From the NCBI RefSeq assembly GCF_018446385.1, contig NC_055996.1, positions 14,495,317 to 14,559,316 on the forward strand: a stretch of DNA of 64,000 nt. The letters are read 5' to 3'. Source of the DNA: Zingiber officinale (Eukaryota; Streptophyta; Magnoliopsida; Zingiberales; Zingiberaceae). The translations under genes were made by a program, and so were the position numbers. Positions 21,855-33,929 of this stretch are shown piece after piece (the stretch's first letter is position 1; every line of letters begins with the position of its first letter). Below the pieces are notes generated by a model. That model was not told the DNA's origin. It was given only the letters and a program-made list of their open reading frames with translations, and searched no databases.

Positions 21855-23892
21855 GATCTAACATAAATAAACATATTATTTAGTATTCAATATAATTGAT
21901 ACGAATGTAATTTATGATTGACTCAATATTAATTTGAGTTGGTTTACAAAATCAAGTGATAACTATATTTTCACTCATCATTCGTATGACCAATAAAATC
22001 AACATTGATCAATACTATTACACACATCTTAGCTAATGAACTTAATCATTATTCTATCATGATTTCTTTAATTAAATGAACTAATCATTTAATAAAATAA
22101 ACTAATCATTTATCATGTGTCATATAGAGTAATCAGCATATGAATGAACATATCATTCATATAAACATGTCGTATATTGTTAACATATAACAAACTGACA
22201 TGAACTAAATGGACTAATATTATTTATAAATGACAATAACAATAACAGAACTCTAGCAAACTAGATAGGCTAACACTACCTCTTTAACCTGGACTCATTT
22301 ATGGTGATCTAAGATAGATCAACTTCAAGATTTTCAATTTGATCTATCATCGAAACTTCTTTAGAATCCTCCTCAGATTCTTCAAGATCCTCCTCCGGAT
22401 CCTTCTCAAATTCTTCAGGATCTTCCTCTAGGAACTCATGGTGAAGTAGTTCTACACGCAACTATACATATAAGATTCTCCCTTCGGAGAGCATCCATAT
22501 ATCTAGTGTGCTACCACCTTTGGATTCTCCAGCAGTGAATGAATCAACGCCTAGATTCTGTAATTATCTAGGATTGTAAACTCTTCTTGTTCGAGTTTCC
22601 AAGACTGGTAATCATCTATGTCATCTATAAATTGAAATTAAATAAGTCAATACAAAATTAACTAAACAGTACAAAATCGACTTAATTCAATTTATACAGG
22701 TATAAAACCAACATTATTAATCAAGAAAAATAAATCTTCTTGATTTTCAGAAGTCTAAATCGATTAACCCATTTGATCAATAGATTGGGAACCCAGATCC
22801 TGAGCTCTATCCAATGTCTTCGTTAAAACTAATCTAATTGGACAGAGATTTTCTATACTTATGTTCTATTATTATTTAATCTAAGTCCATTTAAGCCAAT
22901 CTCAGACTTATTGATCAAACTCTGGACCATTTGATCAAACCAATGCCCATTGGTTTAAATCTGACCCATTAGAATAAATCTAATCTATTTGATCAAATCA
23001 ACCCAATAGAATAAATTTGGTTATTTGATCATATTTGACCCAAGCCTAATTCATTCAGGTTGGGATTAAATCGGTTTGGTTAAACCAACTAATAGTTTGT
23101 ACCAGATCGAGGTATAATTGAACCAAAATGGTCTGATCAAATCAACCAATGATTTAGACCAGAACTAGGTGTAATTGAACCAAAACTAGTCAAATTAAAT
23201 CAACTAATAGTTTAAACCAGACTTTGGTCAAAAACCTGATCCAACAGTCTAATTTGGATCAAAAATAGATCTAGTTCAATGAACCATTAAATAATATATA
23301 TCATATATTATTTTTTTAATGTTTTCTTATGTTTTGATTTTATGAAGAAAATGTGCATGCAGATAACTTCTGTTTTTTTTATTGCAAAAAAACTTTAATT
23401 ACTATGCATGCATGAAGAAACCTTTCGTCTTCTTCGTCGCTTTCGTCGCACGCCTTCACGAACCACGACGAACATAGTCGTCGACAATAGCATCCAACCG
23501 TCGGCATCCTGGGATAGTTACCAGGCCTTTCCAATATCGGGTGTCGATCACTATTGGCCCAATGTAGTCATCAGCATATGCTTGAACAAAAACAACGAGA
23601 GGTGGCCCACAGCAACATAGGCAGCCACGAGAGCATCCCCAGCCAATCGGGATGCTCTTGTTGGTCCCAAAGAAAACATCGCCAGCGACCTTCCACCATG
23701 CGAAGCCCAACTTCGATGGAAATCGTGACACTATCGCATTTTTTTCTGACCTGACACAGCACTGTTCACAACAACAATGTTTCTGCCGACGAGCGACGAT
23801 GTCGCTGATAGCAACCCTCTTTCGAGATGTTATCCCCGGCAAGCAATGATCTCCTGACATAGGGGTAAGTTTCATGAATTTTTAGAACTAAT
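21855..23892 (-). other. Long leader of element E or unidentified insert
   Basis: Two kilobases between the E primer site and its gag ATG, unusually long for a Copia leader. AT-rich except for a GC-richer patch at 23430-23870 with open frames on both strands but no recognisable domain. A roughly 58 bp tandem repeat lies at 23080-23225. Confidence 0.4.
23080..23225. repeat. 58 bp degenerate tandem repeat
   Basis: Units beginning ACCAACTAATAG (23084), CAACCAATGATT (23143) and CAACTAATAG (23201), each followed by ATTGAACCAAAA or a close variant. Confidence 0.6.
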
Positions 23893-23904
23893 GCTCTGAT
23901 ATCA
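23893..23904 (-). other. Primer binding site, element E
   Basis: The minus strand reads TGATATCAGAGC, one base from the initiator tRNA-Met site, next to an LTR starting at 23906. Confidence 0.7.
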
Positions 23905-23905
23905 T

Positions 23906-24372
23906 TGTTGATAATTCTAAAGCATGAAAAATGCATAAATACAAAACTGTAAAAACTCATAGTGATCTCCCATAGTAGATCTTGATCTTCACTTTTCATA
24001 CAAAACAAAAAAACTCACAATGATGCTCGAAGAAGATCGGAGAAGATATCGAAGAATAATTTGCTATAGTAAAACGATCATGAACGAATCATAAAGCTCT
24101 TAATGATTCCATAGACCAAATCCCAAGCTTCGGATATTCTTCTTCTCTACAAGACACACAGTTTCAACAGAATTCTAGCAGCACTTCTATTGTACTTCAA
24201 TCTCATCTGCGTACACAATGTAGTAATCTTTTCCTGATGCATGCACACTTCATTTTTTTTCACCAATTGCTTTGGACGCTCTTTTATAGAGGAAGATGAC
24301 TTTTCCTCTACCTCAATTAATGGAGGGAGGTGAAATGGTTGGAAGATGAAGGGGAAGAGACACCCTTTGACA
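23906..24372 (-). repeat. Probable 5' LTR of element E (467 bp)
   Basis: Starts TGTTGATAATTC next to the PBS and ends TTTGACA, giving TG..CA ends. No second copy was found in the window, so the right edge rests on the TG..CA rule and on the switch to gypsy coding sequence at about 24378. Confidence 0.55.
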
Positions 24373-24377
24373 TACCT

Positions 24378-25029
24378 TGAGATATGTCTCAGCTAATATA
24401 GAGGTCTCGGGTAGGTTGATCAAAAAAATAATCGAGTTTAGTGAGTTTGATATTCAGTATCATTTGTGGATAACGATCAAGGCCCAAGTATTGATAGACT
24501 TTATGACAGATACTTCTAGAGGAGAGGGAGAGGAAATATGGAAAGTTTTCGTGGATGAATCGAAAACAAAGGAAAGCAACCGAGTTAGGGTCTTGTAGAT
24601 TTGCCGCATGGGAATGAGATGTGAATTGTTGTGCAACTTAACTTCGGGACTTCTAATAATGAAGCTGAATATAAAATATTATTGGTTGGTTTACGTGCAA
24701 CTAAACATGTGGAAGCTGCCAAAATCATCATTGATTTGGACTCCCAGCTTGCAGCTAAGCAGTTGGAGGCAGTGTATGAGATCAATAGTGATAGATTGTT
24801 CAAGTACATAAAGACCTATGAAAGAATAAAGTCCCGGGGTTATAGTATTATGGTAAGATATCCAGATTGCCACCTAGGCACCCACGATTCGATTCTCAAT
24901 TATGACATATTTGTAAAAAAAAAAAAAAATCTCCAAATGAAATATACAATCAAAAGATGTTGGGCTTCTGAACTACATACCGCGTGTGCTTCTCGATTGA
25001 TCTTGACGGTCAGAGGAAAAATTTTATAA
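24378..25029 (+). pseudogene. Ty3/gypsy RNase H fragment (Tat-like)
   Basis: Plus-strand remnant of the end of RT-RNase H and of the additional RNase H typical of Tat-lineage elements. LIKKIIEFSEFDIQYH is followed by VFVDESKTKESNRV and, after a frameshift near 24600, QLNFGTSNNEAEYKILLVGL and IIDLDSQLAAKQLE. It matches the corresponding part of element D (ELSEFDIQY, YVDGSSTR, NNEA). No LTRs or integrase accompany it. Confidence 0.75.
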
Positions 25030-25767
25030 GAACGAATCAGTTATCTCAGGACTAGTAAATGAAATTAACTAAATTTATTATTTTAATGAAAGAATGAAAA
25101 CTGAGTTACAAGAGGTGATGTTATAGGACGTACCGCGGGAAGAAAACAAGAAGGCGGGAAGAAAATAAGAGACTTAGCTCGAATGGCCAGCACACTCTTT
25201 AGTTGGACGACGGAGGACACCGTTGTTCAAGAGTTGGTTTAAAAATCATTCAAAACCGCAACCTCATTGTTACTTGATAACGTGGACACTCCAACACTCG
25301 ATGCCCTTGGCCTCTAGCATAGCACCTCAAGAAAACATTCAATATTGAAAACTCAAAAGTCTATTGAAATTCCACCACATCAAATAGTTTGTCTAATAAA
25401 TAAATTGTTAAAATGTTATAATATATAATTTAATATTTTTTATAATTAAAATTATACGCTAAATAATAAATTTGCTGACACAATTATATCCATTAGATTT
25501 CCACATATCTCAAAAAGGATATTGTATTATTTTTAACTTATTTTAACATTTACCAAATTAAAAAAAATATATTTTTGAGCAATATATAATTGTCTGCTAT
25601 GAAGCTGTCTGTTAATTTTTCGCGTCACTATTTCTTATTAATAATTCGTATTGTTGAATCATGTTTTGTATGAAAAAATATAGACAAACGCATGGATTGT
25701 GACACAAAATTATATTTTAAATATATAATTTTGAATAGGTTATACTTGCAATGCATAAAATCTATTA
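25030..25767. other. Intergenic, AT-rich
   Basis: No gene or repeat structure recognised. The last part is the 3' flank of the F-box gene. Confidence 0.5.
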
Positions 25768-27266
25768 TTAGTGTAGAAATGCAACCGGCCTCGGCCTAGT
25801 AGTAGAGCTTGATCGATCGTAAACGGTTAAGTTCGACAAACCTTTGGTCCTAGTAGTAGACCTCTTAGGCCTTATTTGAATCCCTTCAATTATTAGACCA
25901 TTCTTCCAATGCCCTCCTTTCACTTCTAACAAATGAATGTGCACCTCCCCATCCTCACCCTCTTCCCTGTCGTTATAGAACTCCCCTAATTCGATTTCCA
26001 TCCATCCATCATCCCTCGGCCGTGGAACACGCCCACCGACTCCCTCGACTTCCTCTTCTGCCTCTTGAGTTTCTTCGATGGTCAATAGTCGTTGCCGCGA
26101 ACATAAACCCTGCCCGAACTGCGCCACCCTATGTCTCCGAGCGCGCAAATGAGCATACATGTCACTGAGCTGCAAGCAAATTCCAGTAGTAGACGACTGT
26201 GTTCCGATCTTCACCGATGCCTCCTGAAGTGGATGACCCAGACCGTAAGAGTGATCGGAGAGTTTGAAGATCAGATAGGCGGCATATGTTGTTTTTGAAG
26301 AAAGGCTTTTACTATGGATCTTTCCTTGAACCTCCAACCAGCACACATTGATTAGTTCAGCAACCTCTAAGAACCTTGAAGAAGATCAGTAAACTAATAT
26401 CAGTTTCAAAAACTTAGAACTAGATTTAGGAAGCATTTTATTATTACTATTATTTTGTAGGTATCACTATTTAGTTCAAGAAAGTCATTCAGCAATATAT
26501 CAATATGATCATCACTCAGCCATGATGTGAACTGATGAAAACAAGAACAAGCATGATCCATATTGAGATTTGTGTAAAATATCAAATGGAAGAGATTTCG
26601 GAGGACGATTCTACCTGGAATCAGATTGTGAAACCCAGCGCCAGCAGTGCTCTGTATCTCCCCGCTGAATCGACAACGCTCTGGCTGAAAGCGTGTAACA
26701 TTTTGCTCCGCTCGATCTATCCAGTGAGAAAGTCTGGAAAAAAAAATCAAACAAATTAGCAATCGGGAAGCGGACCGCATTCATGATGCTTCCTACGCGA
26801 ATCGCCCAATTTGTCTACAAGATTCGTAGTAAGAAGCACCGAGAAATCCGCATCGTCGGTACATTTATTTTTTTAAAAACTTTTTTGATTATTCTGTTTG
26901 ATTTGATCGGAGATTTTTCGCTAAGGATTCGAACAATGGCGAGAAAGAAAACCCTAGAAAAATGCGCGGAGGAGGAGCAAAAGGGACGCGTCTAACCATC
27001 TTGCCGCCGTCCACGAGCACCGGCTCGTCGCAGAGCCGGAAGAAGAGATCCCTCTTGGAGCAGCAGTCGACGGGGCGGTCGGCGCGTGCGAGGACGGACT
27101 GCAGATCGGCGGGGAGAAAGCGGTCCCAGACGGCGTCCGAAGCCGCCGCGGATAGCAAAGTGGTGGAGACGGTGGAGGCGCGGCAGGCGTCGCGGGGCGA
27201 CGTGAAGGAGAGGGCGTGGGCGATGCAGCCTTGGGGAAGCACCTCCTCCATTCCCGGATCGCCCAT
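25768..27266 (-). CDS. F-box protein of the PP2-B type (phloem protein 2-like), three exons
   Basis: Joined exons 27266-26997, 26733-26615 and 26374-25768 give 331 residues. Both introns are GT-AG (26734-26996; 26375-26614), with a strong pyrimidine tract before exon 2. Residues about 6-46 are an F-box (VLPQGCIAHALSFTSPRDAC), which would recruit substrates to an SCF ubiquitin ligase through SKP1. From about 92 onward is a PP2 lectin-like domain (LDRSSGAKCYTLSARALSI; CWLEVQGKI; SKTTYAAYLIFKL; DDGWMEIELGEFYN; EVKGGHWKNGLIIEGI). This is the arrangement of Arabidopsis PP2-B proteins. ATG 27266 was chosen because a TATA box lies about 80 bp upstream, which excludes an in-frame extension to 27392. 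A basic C-terminal tail of about 30 residues follows the PP2 domain. The ligand is unknown. Confidence 0.92.
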
Positions 27267-27343
27267 GTCGAGATCGCTCGCTCGATCGCACTTCGACGCC
27301 GGCGGCCCTCGTCTCGGAGAAGGAGCAACAAAACCCACCCCCT

Positions 27344-27351
27344 CCTTTATA
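27344..27351 (-). promoter_or_regulatory. TATA box of the F-box/PP2 gene
   Basis: Minus-strand TATAAAGG, 78 bp before the chosen ATG; it places the transcript start inside the apparent upstream open frame. Confidence 0.65.
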
Positions 27352-27352
27352 A

Positions 27353-28818
27353 CCGGTCCACACGAATTAAACTTGAGAGCGAAACGCCGCATATAAATTC
27401 ATCTTTCTAAGTACATAGTCTTCGCCCACATATTAATGTTATGCGGCACCTTAGTTACATGCAAATAACAAGATATTGCACACGAACACAATTTCAAAAC
27501 TATTTGTTAATTTAATTCGATCAAACGAGGCAAATGGAGTGGTTGAACAGGAATCTGATTCAGTGCCATAAGAAATCGAGAATTTAATTCATAATAAAGT
27601 ATAATAAATATGAAAGATAATAAAATAATACAATAAAATATTGATGGCAATCAATATTTTAAAAGGTGAAGAATCAAGTTTTATTTGGATATACAAATCA
27701 TAGTTAATTTAATTATCTATAAAATCTTATGAAAAATATTACTAAATATGGTTAGAATAATGTGAATTATGATATGATTGTAATTGTAGTGTTAAATATT
27801 ATTATATGAAAAATTTTGTATTAATTTAAAATAATTATTATTAATCTTTGACCTACTATTTATATTTCTAGAAGATATTAGGGCTTTTTAAGTCTTCACA
27901 TTCACTCATTTTAATTCGTGGGTGCATGTGGATCGATCATGATATTTCTTGTACTATATATGATAATTAGTGGCTCGATTCAATATCGACACGATTGAAT
28001 CTTCACGATGACAAAGGAAATAATAGGACTCCATGCGGGCATTTATGTAGGAAGAGTAGAGATTGGAAATAAAAATTAGACTTTCTAAGGATAAAGCGCT
28101 AAAATAATTATAAAGTCATAATCAAAAACATATTTTGAGTATTAAAAAATTAGGAATGTGCTTCTTTTGACCATTTAAAAATTATGTTGCATGTTATAAG
28201 TAATTGAGTTTGCAAGGAAGATATTCTAATACTCCAAAACAACTCTAACATATAAAAGATTCGAGTAAAGAATTTAAAAAAATTCTAAGGTCTCGAGTTT
28301 GAACTCCGTGTATACTTGCTTGTATACTTAATTTACTTGGAAGGAGGGCTAATATCAGAGGTGAAAGCTCTCTAAAGATAAGGATTCTAGAAAAGAGAAG
28401 GGGAATGAATTTGGTAGCTTGTGAGAGAAAAAACAAAGAGTCATGACTCATAACAATTGTGGTGGTCGACAAGATCATTGGAAAAAAGAGACTTAGAGGT
28501 CATTGTTACTTGTGGTAGTAACGAAGGATAAACTTAGGAAGAAAATGTTGATTTCGTCCAATTTTAGCTAAGCTTAGTAAATGAAAGAAAGTGTCTCGAT
28601 GTTTATGTAATCTAGAACATCAATGAAACTTTTTTCATAATTTAGAGGAAATGACAAATCAAAACTACTCGAATCTTCCACATCAAGTTCCAACAATATT
28701 CATATTTAGTAACTACATCCCAAATTACCATGAAAAATGACATTGTAATCCGTAAAATCACACACACAAATAAAATGAAATAAAATAAAATAACACTCTC
28801 TGTCCGTTATTGAGTAGC
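27353..28818. other. Intergenic between two minus-strand genes
   Basis: AT-rich; upstream region of the F-box gene and 3' flank of the PB1 gene. No coding or structured repeat recognised. Confidence 0.5.
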
Positions 28819-29991
28819 TTAGGCAATTTGTGGCGGTCTGGAAGCCGTTACGGTGGACTCAACCGGTTTAAGCGCGACGCTCGTGACGGTCCGATACGAT
28901 GGCACCACTGGCGTACAGTATACCAAACGCCCTGCGCTATCGTACGCCAGTTTTCCTCCTCCGGCATACGCCTCCGCACCTCCTCCGACTGCGTTCGCAG
29001 TCATCCTGGGCGGCGCGGGGAAGAATCCGGGGTACATCCCCGGCGTGGCCTGGAGCAGGTACCCCGTTTGGTCGATGCCGGGTGACAACGATGGGAATCT
29101 GCCGACCGTATCCGGCCAATGCGGCGGCGATGGGACTCGGAAGTCGGAGGGATGAACCAGGGGCAGGGCGTCTTGGCTTGTGTTCCGCGGGATGAGAGGG
29201 GGGAGGTTCTTGGGGTACACGTGGCGTTCGGTCTCCGCCACAGTGACCACCGCTTGTGCGGTGGCGACTGGTTCCGCGCTTACCTTGATCCGGAGGTTTG
29301 GTTCGTCCTTGTCCGGATCTGACTTCGCCGGCGCCTCGGTGGGTTGGTCCTCCAGCACGATCGTCGTCGGCGGCGGATCTACAGCGACCTTCACGGCGGG
29401 GGGAGGAACGAAGCCGTCATCGAAGCCGAAGAGAAAGTCGGGGCTCGGCGAGGGCTGCCTGGAAGGAGGACGAACGGGAACGGTATTAGAGGCGTCCAGC
29501 AAGGCGGCCGAAGGGGGCGGAGGAGGGGGCCCGACGGGGAAGAGGAACAGGCGGAGACGAGCGGAAGTTCTGGGCGAGGTGGAAGAGGCGGCGCGGAGGA
29601 TGCGATCGTACTCGATCATCATGTGCTCGAGGTCGTCGTCGTCGGTGACGGAGACGAGGGCGTCGAGGTCCTCGCCAGGGATCTGGTACTTGATGCAAAC
29701 TGGGTCAGGAGCCGTGGGAGCGATGGCGGCGAGCTTGGCGAGGAGGGCGAGAAGGCGGGCGGATCGGTCGAGCGCCAGGATCTTGGTTTCTCCGCCAACG
29801 TAGGCGAGGCGGGTGTTGTCGTGAGGGCGGGGCTGGATGAGGCCGCCGTAACTAACCATTAGCTTGACGCGGCTGCCAGCGCCGGGCGAAGTGGCCGGGG
29901 ACGGCGGCCGAGCGTCGTCGGAGGCGGAGGAAACGACGGCGACATTGTCAACCACCAAGGAAAGGGAGGAATCGGCGCTGGCGGCATCCAT
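28819..29991 (-). CDS. PB1-domain protein, single exon, 390 residues
   Basis: Uninterrupted GC-rich frame. ATG 29991 (MDAASADSS) was chosen; the upstream in-frame codons to 30000 contain no ATG. Residues about 42-135 form a PB1 domain: VKLMVSYGGLIQPRP with the conserved lysine on the first strand, LAYVGGETKILALDR, and an acidic OPCA-like segment VTDDDDLEHMMIEYD. PB1 domains pair head to tail with other PB1 domains, so the protein is likely a scaffold or signalling partner. The rest is low complexity, with proline runs after the domain and glycine/proline-rich stretches near the C-terminus (GGGAEAYAGGG, GYLLQATPGMYPGFFP). Plant PB1 proteins of this type without a kinase domain are common and mostly uncharacterised. 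A TATA-like site lies at 30055-30063. Confidence 0.9.
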   Translation of the reverse strand: MDAASADSSLSLVVDNVAVVSSASDDARPPSPATSPGAGSRVKLMVSYGGLIQPRPHDNTRLAYVGGETKILALDRSARLLALLAKLAAIAPTAPDPVCIKYQIPGEDLDALVSVTDDDDLEHMMIEYDRILRAASSTSPRTSARLRLFLFPVGPPPPPPSAALLDASNTVPVRPPSRQPSPSPDFLFGFDDGFVPPPAVKVAVDPPPTTIVLEDQPTEAPAKSDPDKDEPNLRIKVSAEPVATAQAVVTVAETERHVYPKNLPPLIPRNTSQDALPLVHPSDFRVPSPPHWPDTVGRFPSLSPGIDQTGYLLQATPGMYPGFFPAPPRMTANAVGGGAEAYAGGGKLAYDSAGRLVYCTPVVPSYRTVTSVALKPVESTVTASRPPQIA

Positions 29992-30054
29992 CAGTATCAA
30001 TTCTACTCTACCGCTTCTCGTCTACCCAGCTTCTCCGGTACGCTCTGCTGTGTG

Positions 30055-30063
30055 CGAATATAT
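30055..30063 (-). promoter_or_regulatory. TATA-like box of the PB1 gene
   Basis: Minus-strand TATATATTC about 65 bp upstream of ATG 29991, preceding a GC-rich untranslated leader. Confidence 0.5.
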
Positions 30064-30443
30064 ACGTAAGAGCGGAGGATGATTGGTGGGTTTACCAATG
30101 TGTAAAAACCTATGCAGCAGTCAGATCAAATTGGGGGACGGAACATCAAGCCGACGCGTGGCACGCGGTGCGGTCGATGGCAAGGTTAGCCGTCGAGTAC
30201 TAATTTTACATTTATAATGGTTTTGATCTGAATTAATATTGGAGTATTTTTTTTATAATATTAAAGTTAATTTTAGATAAAATTGAATGAATTTAATAGT
30301 AATAATAATAGTAATAATAATAATTTTAAAAATAAAAATTATAACGATTTTTTTTTGAAAATATAAATAATTTCTTTTTTTTTTTTTCAATCAAACTTTA
30401 GAAATGAAAGTGGGCCAGGCGCGTCCGTGTGGCATGGGCATCC

Positions 30444-30449
30444 CACGTG
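30444..30449. promoter_or_regulatory. G-box (CACGTG) upstream of the PB1 gene
   Basis: CCCACGTGCTGC lies about 450 bp upstream of the PB1 start. G-boxes bind bZIP and bHLH factors. The context is suggestive only. Confidence 0.3.
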
Positions 30450-31124
30450 CTGCCCCACCTCAGTTAACAGGGCGCACAGCGCGTACCGTGGTGGTTGGGC
30501 GCCATATTAGTAATGAAATGGGAGTGGCAGTTGACTCGTGAAAATTAATTCATAAAAATAAATAAATAAATGGGAAAACTAATAGTTAGCGTGCTGTAGA
30601 AAATGATAAGCATGAATTAGGGCGTGTCTGAAGGGGCTGATTTGTTCCACTTGGGGATGGGGTTTTCTAAGAGACTCATATTATATTAATGAAGTAGGAA
30701 AAATGATTTCGTTCACCAAAAGTTTTATCGTCGGCCACATTACGAATGTAATAAAATAAATCAGGTACGGAACAGTCTCCTAGTAAAAAAATATTTAAAT
30801 TTTAAGGAATAAACTCTTAGAAATATCATTAGACTGAAATAACTCTATCATCGAATACCAACTCGGCTATGGTATTCGGCTATATCATAGGATAGGATGC
30901 TCATGTCATATTAATAATTAGTAGTTTAGGAGAGGGAGTAGGAGATGGAGAGGATCGATCCTACCAATGCTTGTGTAATTTTCTTTCTTTTTATTAAAGT
31001 TTTTAATTATACTAATAAAGTTTTACTTTTAAAATTTAGAGATTTTTAAATTTAGAGATTGTGTTATAGTGTTGGCATAAGAAAAATGACACGCTAAGGA
31101 TTTTACACCACACTCCCAATAGGG
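30450..31124. other. Intergenic, AT-rich
   Basis: No gene recognised. Confidence 0.5.
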
Positions 31125-31277
31125 ATCCTCTGGTCTGCAAATTACAGACCAAGGGATGGTCACTGATGAGGACCTTTGATTTGTTTGGATCCCACCTACT
31201 TAAAAATGAGGTCCATCCAAATCAAAAGTCCTCATGTAGTCGATCATCCCCTGGTCCGCAATTTACGGACCAGAGGA
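31125..31277. repeat. Fold-back element with about 70 bp arms
   Basis: The left arm from ATCCTCTGGTCTGCAAATTA and the reverse complement of the right arm from ATCCTCTGGTCCGTAAATTG pair along about 70 bp with scattered mismatches. A short loop near 31194-31208 separates them. This looks like a small fold-back MITE. Confidence 0.75.
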
Positions 31278-32095
31278 TATGCTCTCCGCACACTCCATGC
31301 ATCTCTAAAAAAAAATTTCAATTTAAAAATTTTTCTTTCTAATTTTATTGACATAATTTTAAAAAAAAATATGCAGTGCGGACAAAGATTATTGAAGGGG
31401 AGAATCAAAAGGGGAGGATGCAGAGCTCAGAGCTTTATGAATTTGTTGGTCTCCCACTCTTTTGGATTCACGTTGTTGACTCGGAATTATGAGTCCAGCA
31501 ATCAACAGCTACTTCTCTACTGATTCAGGGATTTGTTCTAGGAATGCCTTATATAAATCTCTCTACTGGAAAACACCTTCGGGACTCGTCCTGTAGTGCT
31601 GCCTCTCTAAAATGGGTTTTGCTCAATCAATTTGGATCGGATTTAATAGGAATTGGTTTGACTACAATGGCCGACAGAAGGCTTCATTCATTGGGTCTAA
31701 TACGTCGTTGAATAAATAAATAGTATGCGACTGTTGAAAGTGACAACGGTATTGGGGACTATCAACATCTACATGATCTCTCTTCTTCACATTAAATGAA
31801 CACCTCGCTATCCATACTGATAAATATTAATTTCCCAAAAATAAATATTTTAAAAAAGTATGGGTTGAATACATTTTAATTCGCTGTGATTAGGTCTTAC
31901 TATTTTATTTATTTAACATTCCTTCCATTGATGCAACTTATTATTTTTCTTTACTTTGATTTATTTTATAAAAACTACATAAGACAAACTCACTAAATGA
32001 AATTATAAAGTAACAATTTTATAGATAAACAATTTGTACTAACTCGTAACCAGTATCTGTTCCATCTTTTCGACAGTAAAAAACGGTACAGGTAT

Positions 32096-32186
32096 AGTCC
32101 CTAAATATGCATCGATGAAAATGAATGATCCTCTTCTATTTTATAAGTGAGGATCATGTATTTCACCAATACATATTTAGGGGTCA
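32096..32186. repeat. Short hairpin repeat
   Basis: CCTAAATATGCATCGATGAA and the reverse complement of the right side (CCTAAATATGTATTGGTGAA) pair over about 34 bp around a small loop; MITE-like. Confidence 0.65.
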
Positions 32187-32303
32187 TTCCTTGAATCGCA
32201 GAAGATCCGGGCTCTGTGATAGCTCATTCCATCAATAAATGTGTTTTTATTACTATATGACTTGGCTCTGTGTTGCATGCCGAAGTTAATGTCTCTTATT
32301 GGC

Positions 32304-32874
32304 TGATGCGGTGATAAGAATGTACGTGACATAAATCAATAATCACAGTATAGGTCAAAGTTAAAACAATCAACATCAGGATTCAAACAAGGCTAATCCG
32401 AGCAGGAGTGACTAAATCGGCCGATCAAAATGATATTATCCGGTCGACAGGAAATCAATCTGAGCGGATCACCCGGCCCATCGGATATGGCACCGACATC
32501 AGTCATGCGAACTAATAAAAGAGAAAGTGAAAGCAAAGGAGAACACTCCATCTATCATTTAATATACAGAAGCCAAGACAAAGATGTCTTCTGTAGATAA
32601 TCAATATCATTAAATAGAGGAAGATGGAAGGTCACTAAAAAAGGTATAAAAGGGTATGTCAGGTATGAAAAAAAAATGGAAGAAAAATAGGAATCTTCGT
32701 CACTATCATTTTCCATTTTCCTTCTTCTGTTTCTGACTTGAACGTCGAATGGTCAATGCTAGGTGCTCCTTTCTTGGTTTTGGTTTTGTTTTGCAGAGAG
32801 GAGCGAGGTCTTCATACCATTAGCGGAACTGCCACCTCCCCGGCTTTGCAGCTTCGCGCCTTCAAACAGGATCA
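32304..32874 (+). repeat. 5' LTR of element D (571 bp)
   Basis: TG..CA ends; TATA box TATAAAA at 32645-32651. The TATA position in the 3' LTR has decayed to TATGAGG. Confidence 0.9.
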
Positions 32875-32876
32875 TT

Positions 32877-32894
32877 TTGGCGCTGTCTATGGGA
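32877..32894 (+). other. PBS-like sequence, element D
   Basis: TTGGCGCTGTCTATGGGA follows the LTR after 2 bp, the position and type of sequence seen after the 5' LTR in many plant gypsy elements. Confidence 0.6.
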
Positions 32895-33032
32895 ACATAG
32901 TCTGCATTCGAACGAGAAGATGGAAGACGTTGAACGATTCACGATGATAACGCTGACGCAAGAGGAGCTCGACGCGTCGATACAAACCCGGACGGTAAAG
33001 ATAGTAGAACAACAACAACAAGAGCTGGTCAA

Positions 33033-33913
33033 ATGCAAGAACCTACAGCCTCAATAGTGGGATGGCAGGCTGAACAACACTCCGCTCAGGAACTGAACAA
33101 GATGTCGATCGACACCTATAGGGAAGCCCCTAATGCGCAGGCCCTGTTATGGGCTCCAACGAGAGGGGTCGCGCGGATAAAGATCGGGGATCATCCACTA
33201 ACGAGGCACCCGTTCGAAACACAAGAAAAAAAAACCCCAGGGAAGACGACTCGCCTGAACGAATCAATAAACAATTTACAGAGGGGATTCTAAATGACCC
33301 TCTACCGAAACATTACACCCCACTGACGATCGGGGAATATGATGGAACGACCGACCCCGATGACCATTTAGCCAAGTTTGATAACGCGGCCACGCTACAC
33401 CAATACACGAACGGAGTAAAATGTCAAGTCTTCCTTACCACGTTAGCTGGATCGGCACAATGCTGGTTCAAGCGTTTGCCGAGCGGCTCGATCCACAGCT
33501 TCAAAGACTCCCGAGCGGCCTTCCTACATTAGTTTCCTAGCAGTCGCCGCCTCGAGAAAATGAGCGTAAATCTATTCTCACTGAAGCAAGGGCTCCGAGA
33601 GGCCTTAAGGGCATATCTCCAATGCTTCAATCAGGTGGCGATGGACATCCCGGCGGTCTCCTCGGACGTATTGGTAAACACTTTCACTCAAGGGCTCACT
33701 GAGGGAGAATTCTTCTGGTCACTCATCCAGAAATTGCCAAAGGACTTTGGCCATCTACAAAAAAAAAGGGCCAATGAATACATCAATGTAAAAGAAACCC
33801 AGACGGCCAGGAAAAAAGAGGCACCCGCCAAACTAGCGGTGGCATCCAAGTGGCGTCAACCGAGCAACCATCAGCCTCCTAAAGGACCCCGATCGGGAGA
33901 AACTCAATTATAA
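33033..33913 (+). pseudogene. gag of element D
   Basis: Retrotransposon gag-type sequence in two frames: PLPKHYTPLTIGEYDGTTDP and CQVFLTTLAGSAQCWFKRLP, then, after a stop near 33530, LFSLKQGLREALRAYLQCFN and VLVNTFTQGLTEGEFFWSL. Gag forms the virus-like particle. A frameshift near 33170 and the stop near 33530 inactivate it. Confidence 0.85.
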
Positions 33914-33929
33914 CACGAGCCTAGGACGC

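Noticed and set aside
23408-23875. Cysteine-rich 139-codon minus-strand frame
   Set aside because: No recognisable domain, inside the leader of element E and overlapped by open frames on the other strand.
26954-27396. Long GC-rich frames on both strands over the first F-box exon
   Set aside because: They overlap the F-box exon in other frames, lack domain similarity and cross its splice donor or TATA box.
28810-30082. Plus-strand frames across the PB1 gene (for example 29180-29803 and 29344-29862)
   Set aside because: Overlaps caused by GC-rich codons of the minus-strand PB1 gene; no domain or promoter.
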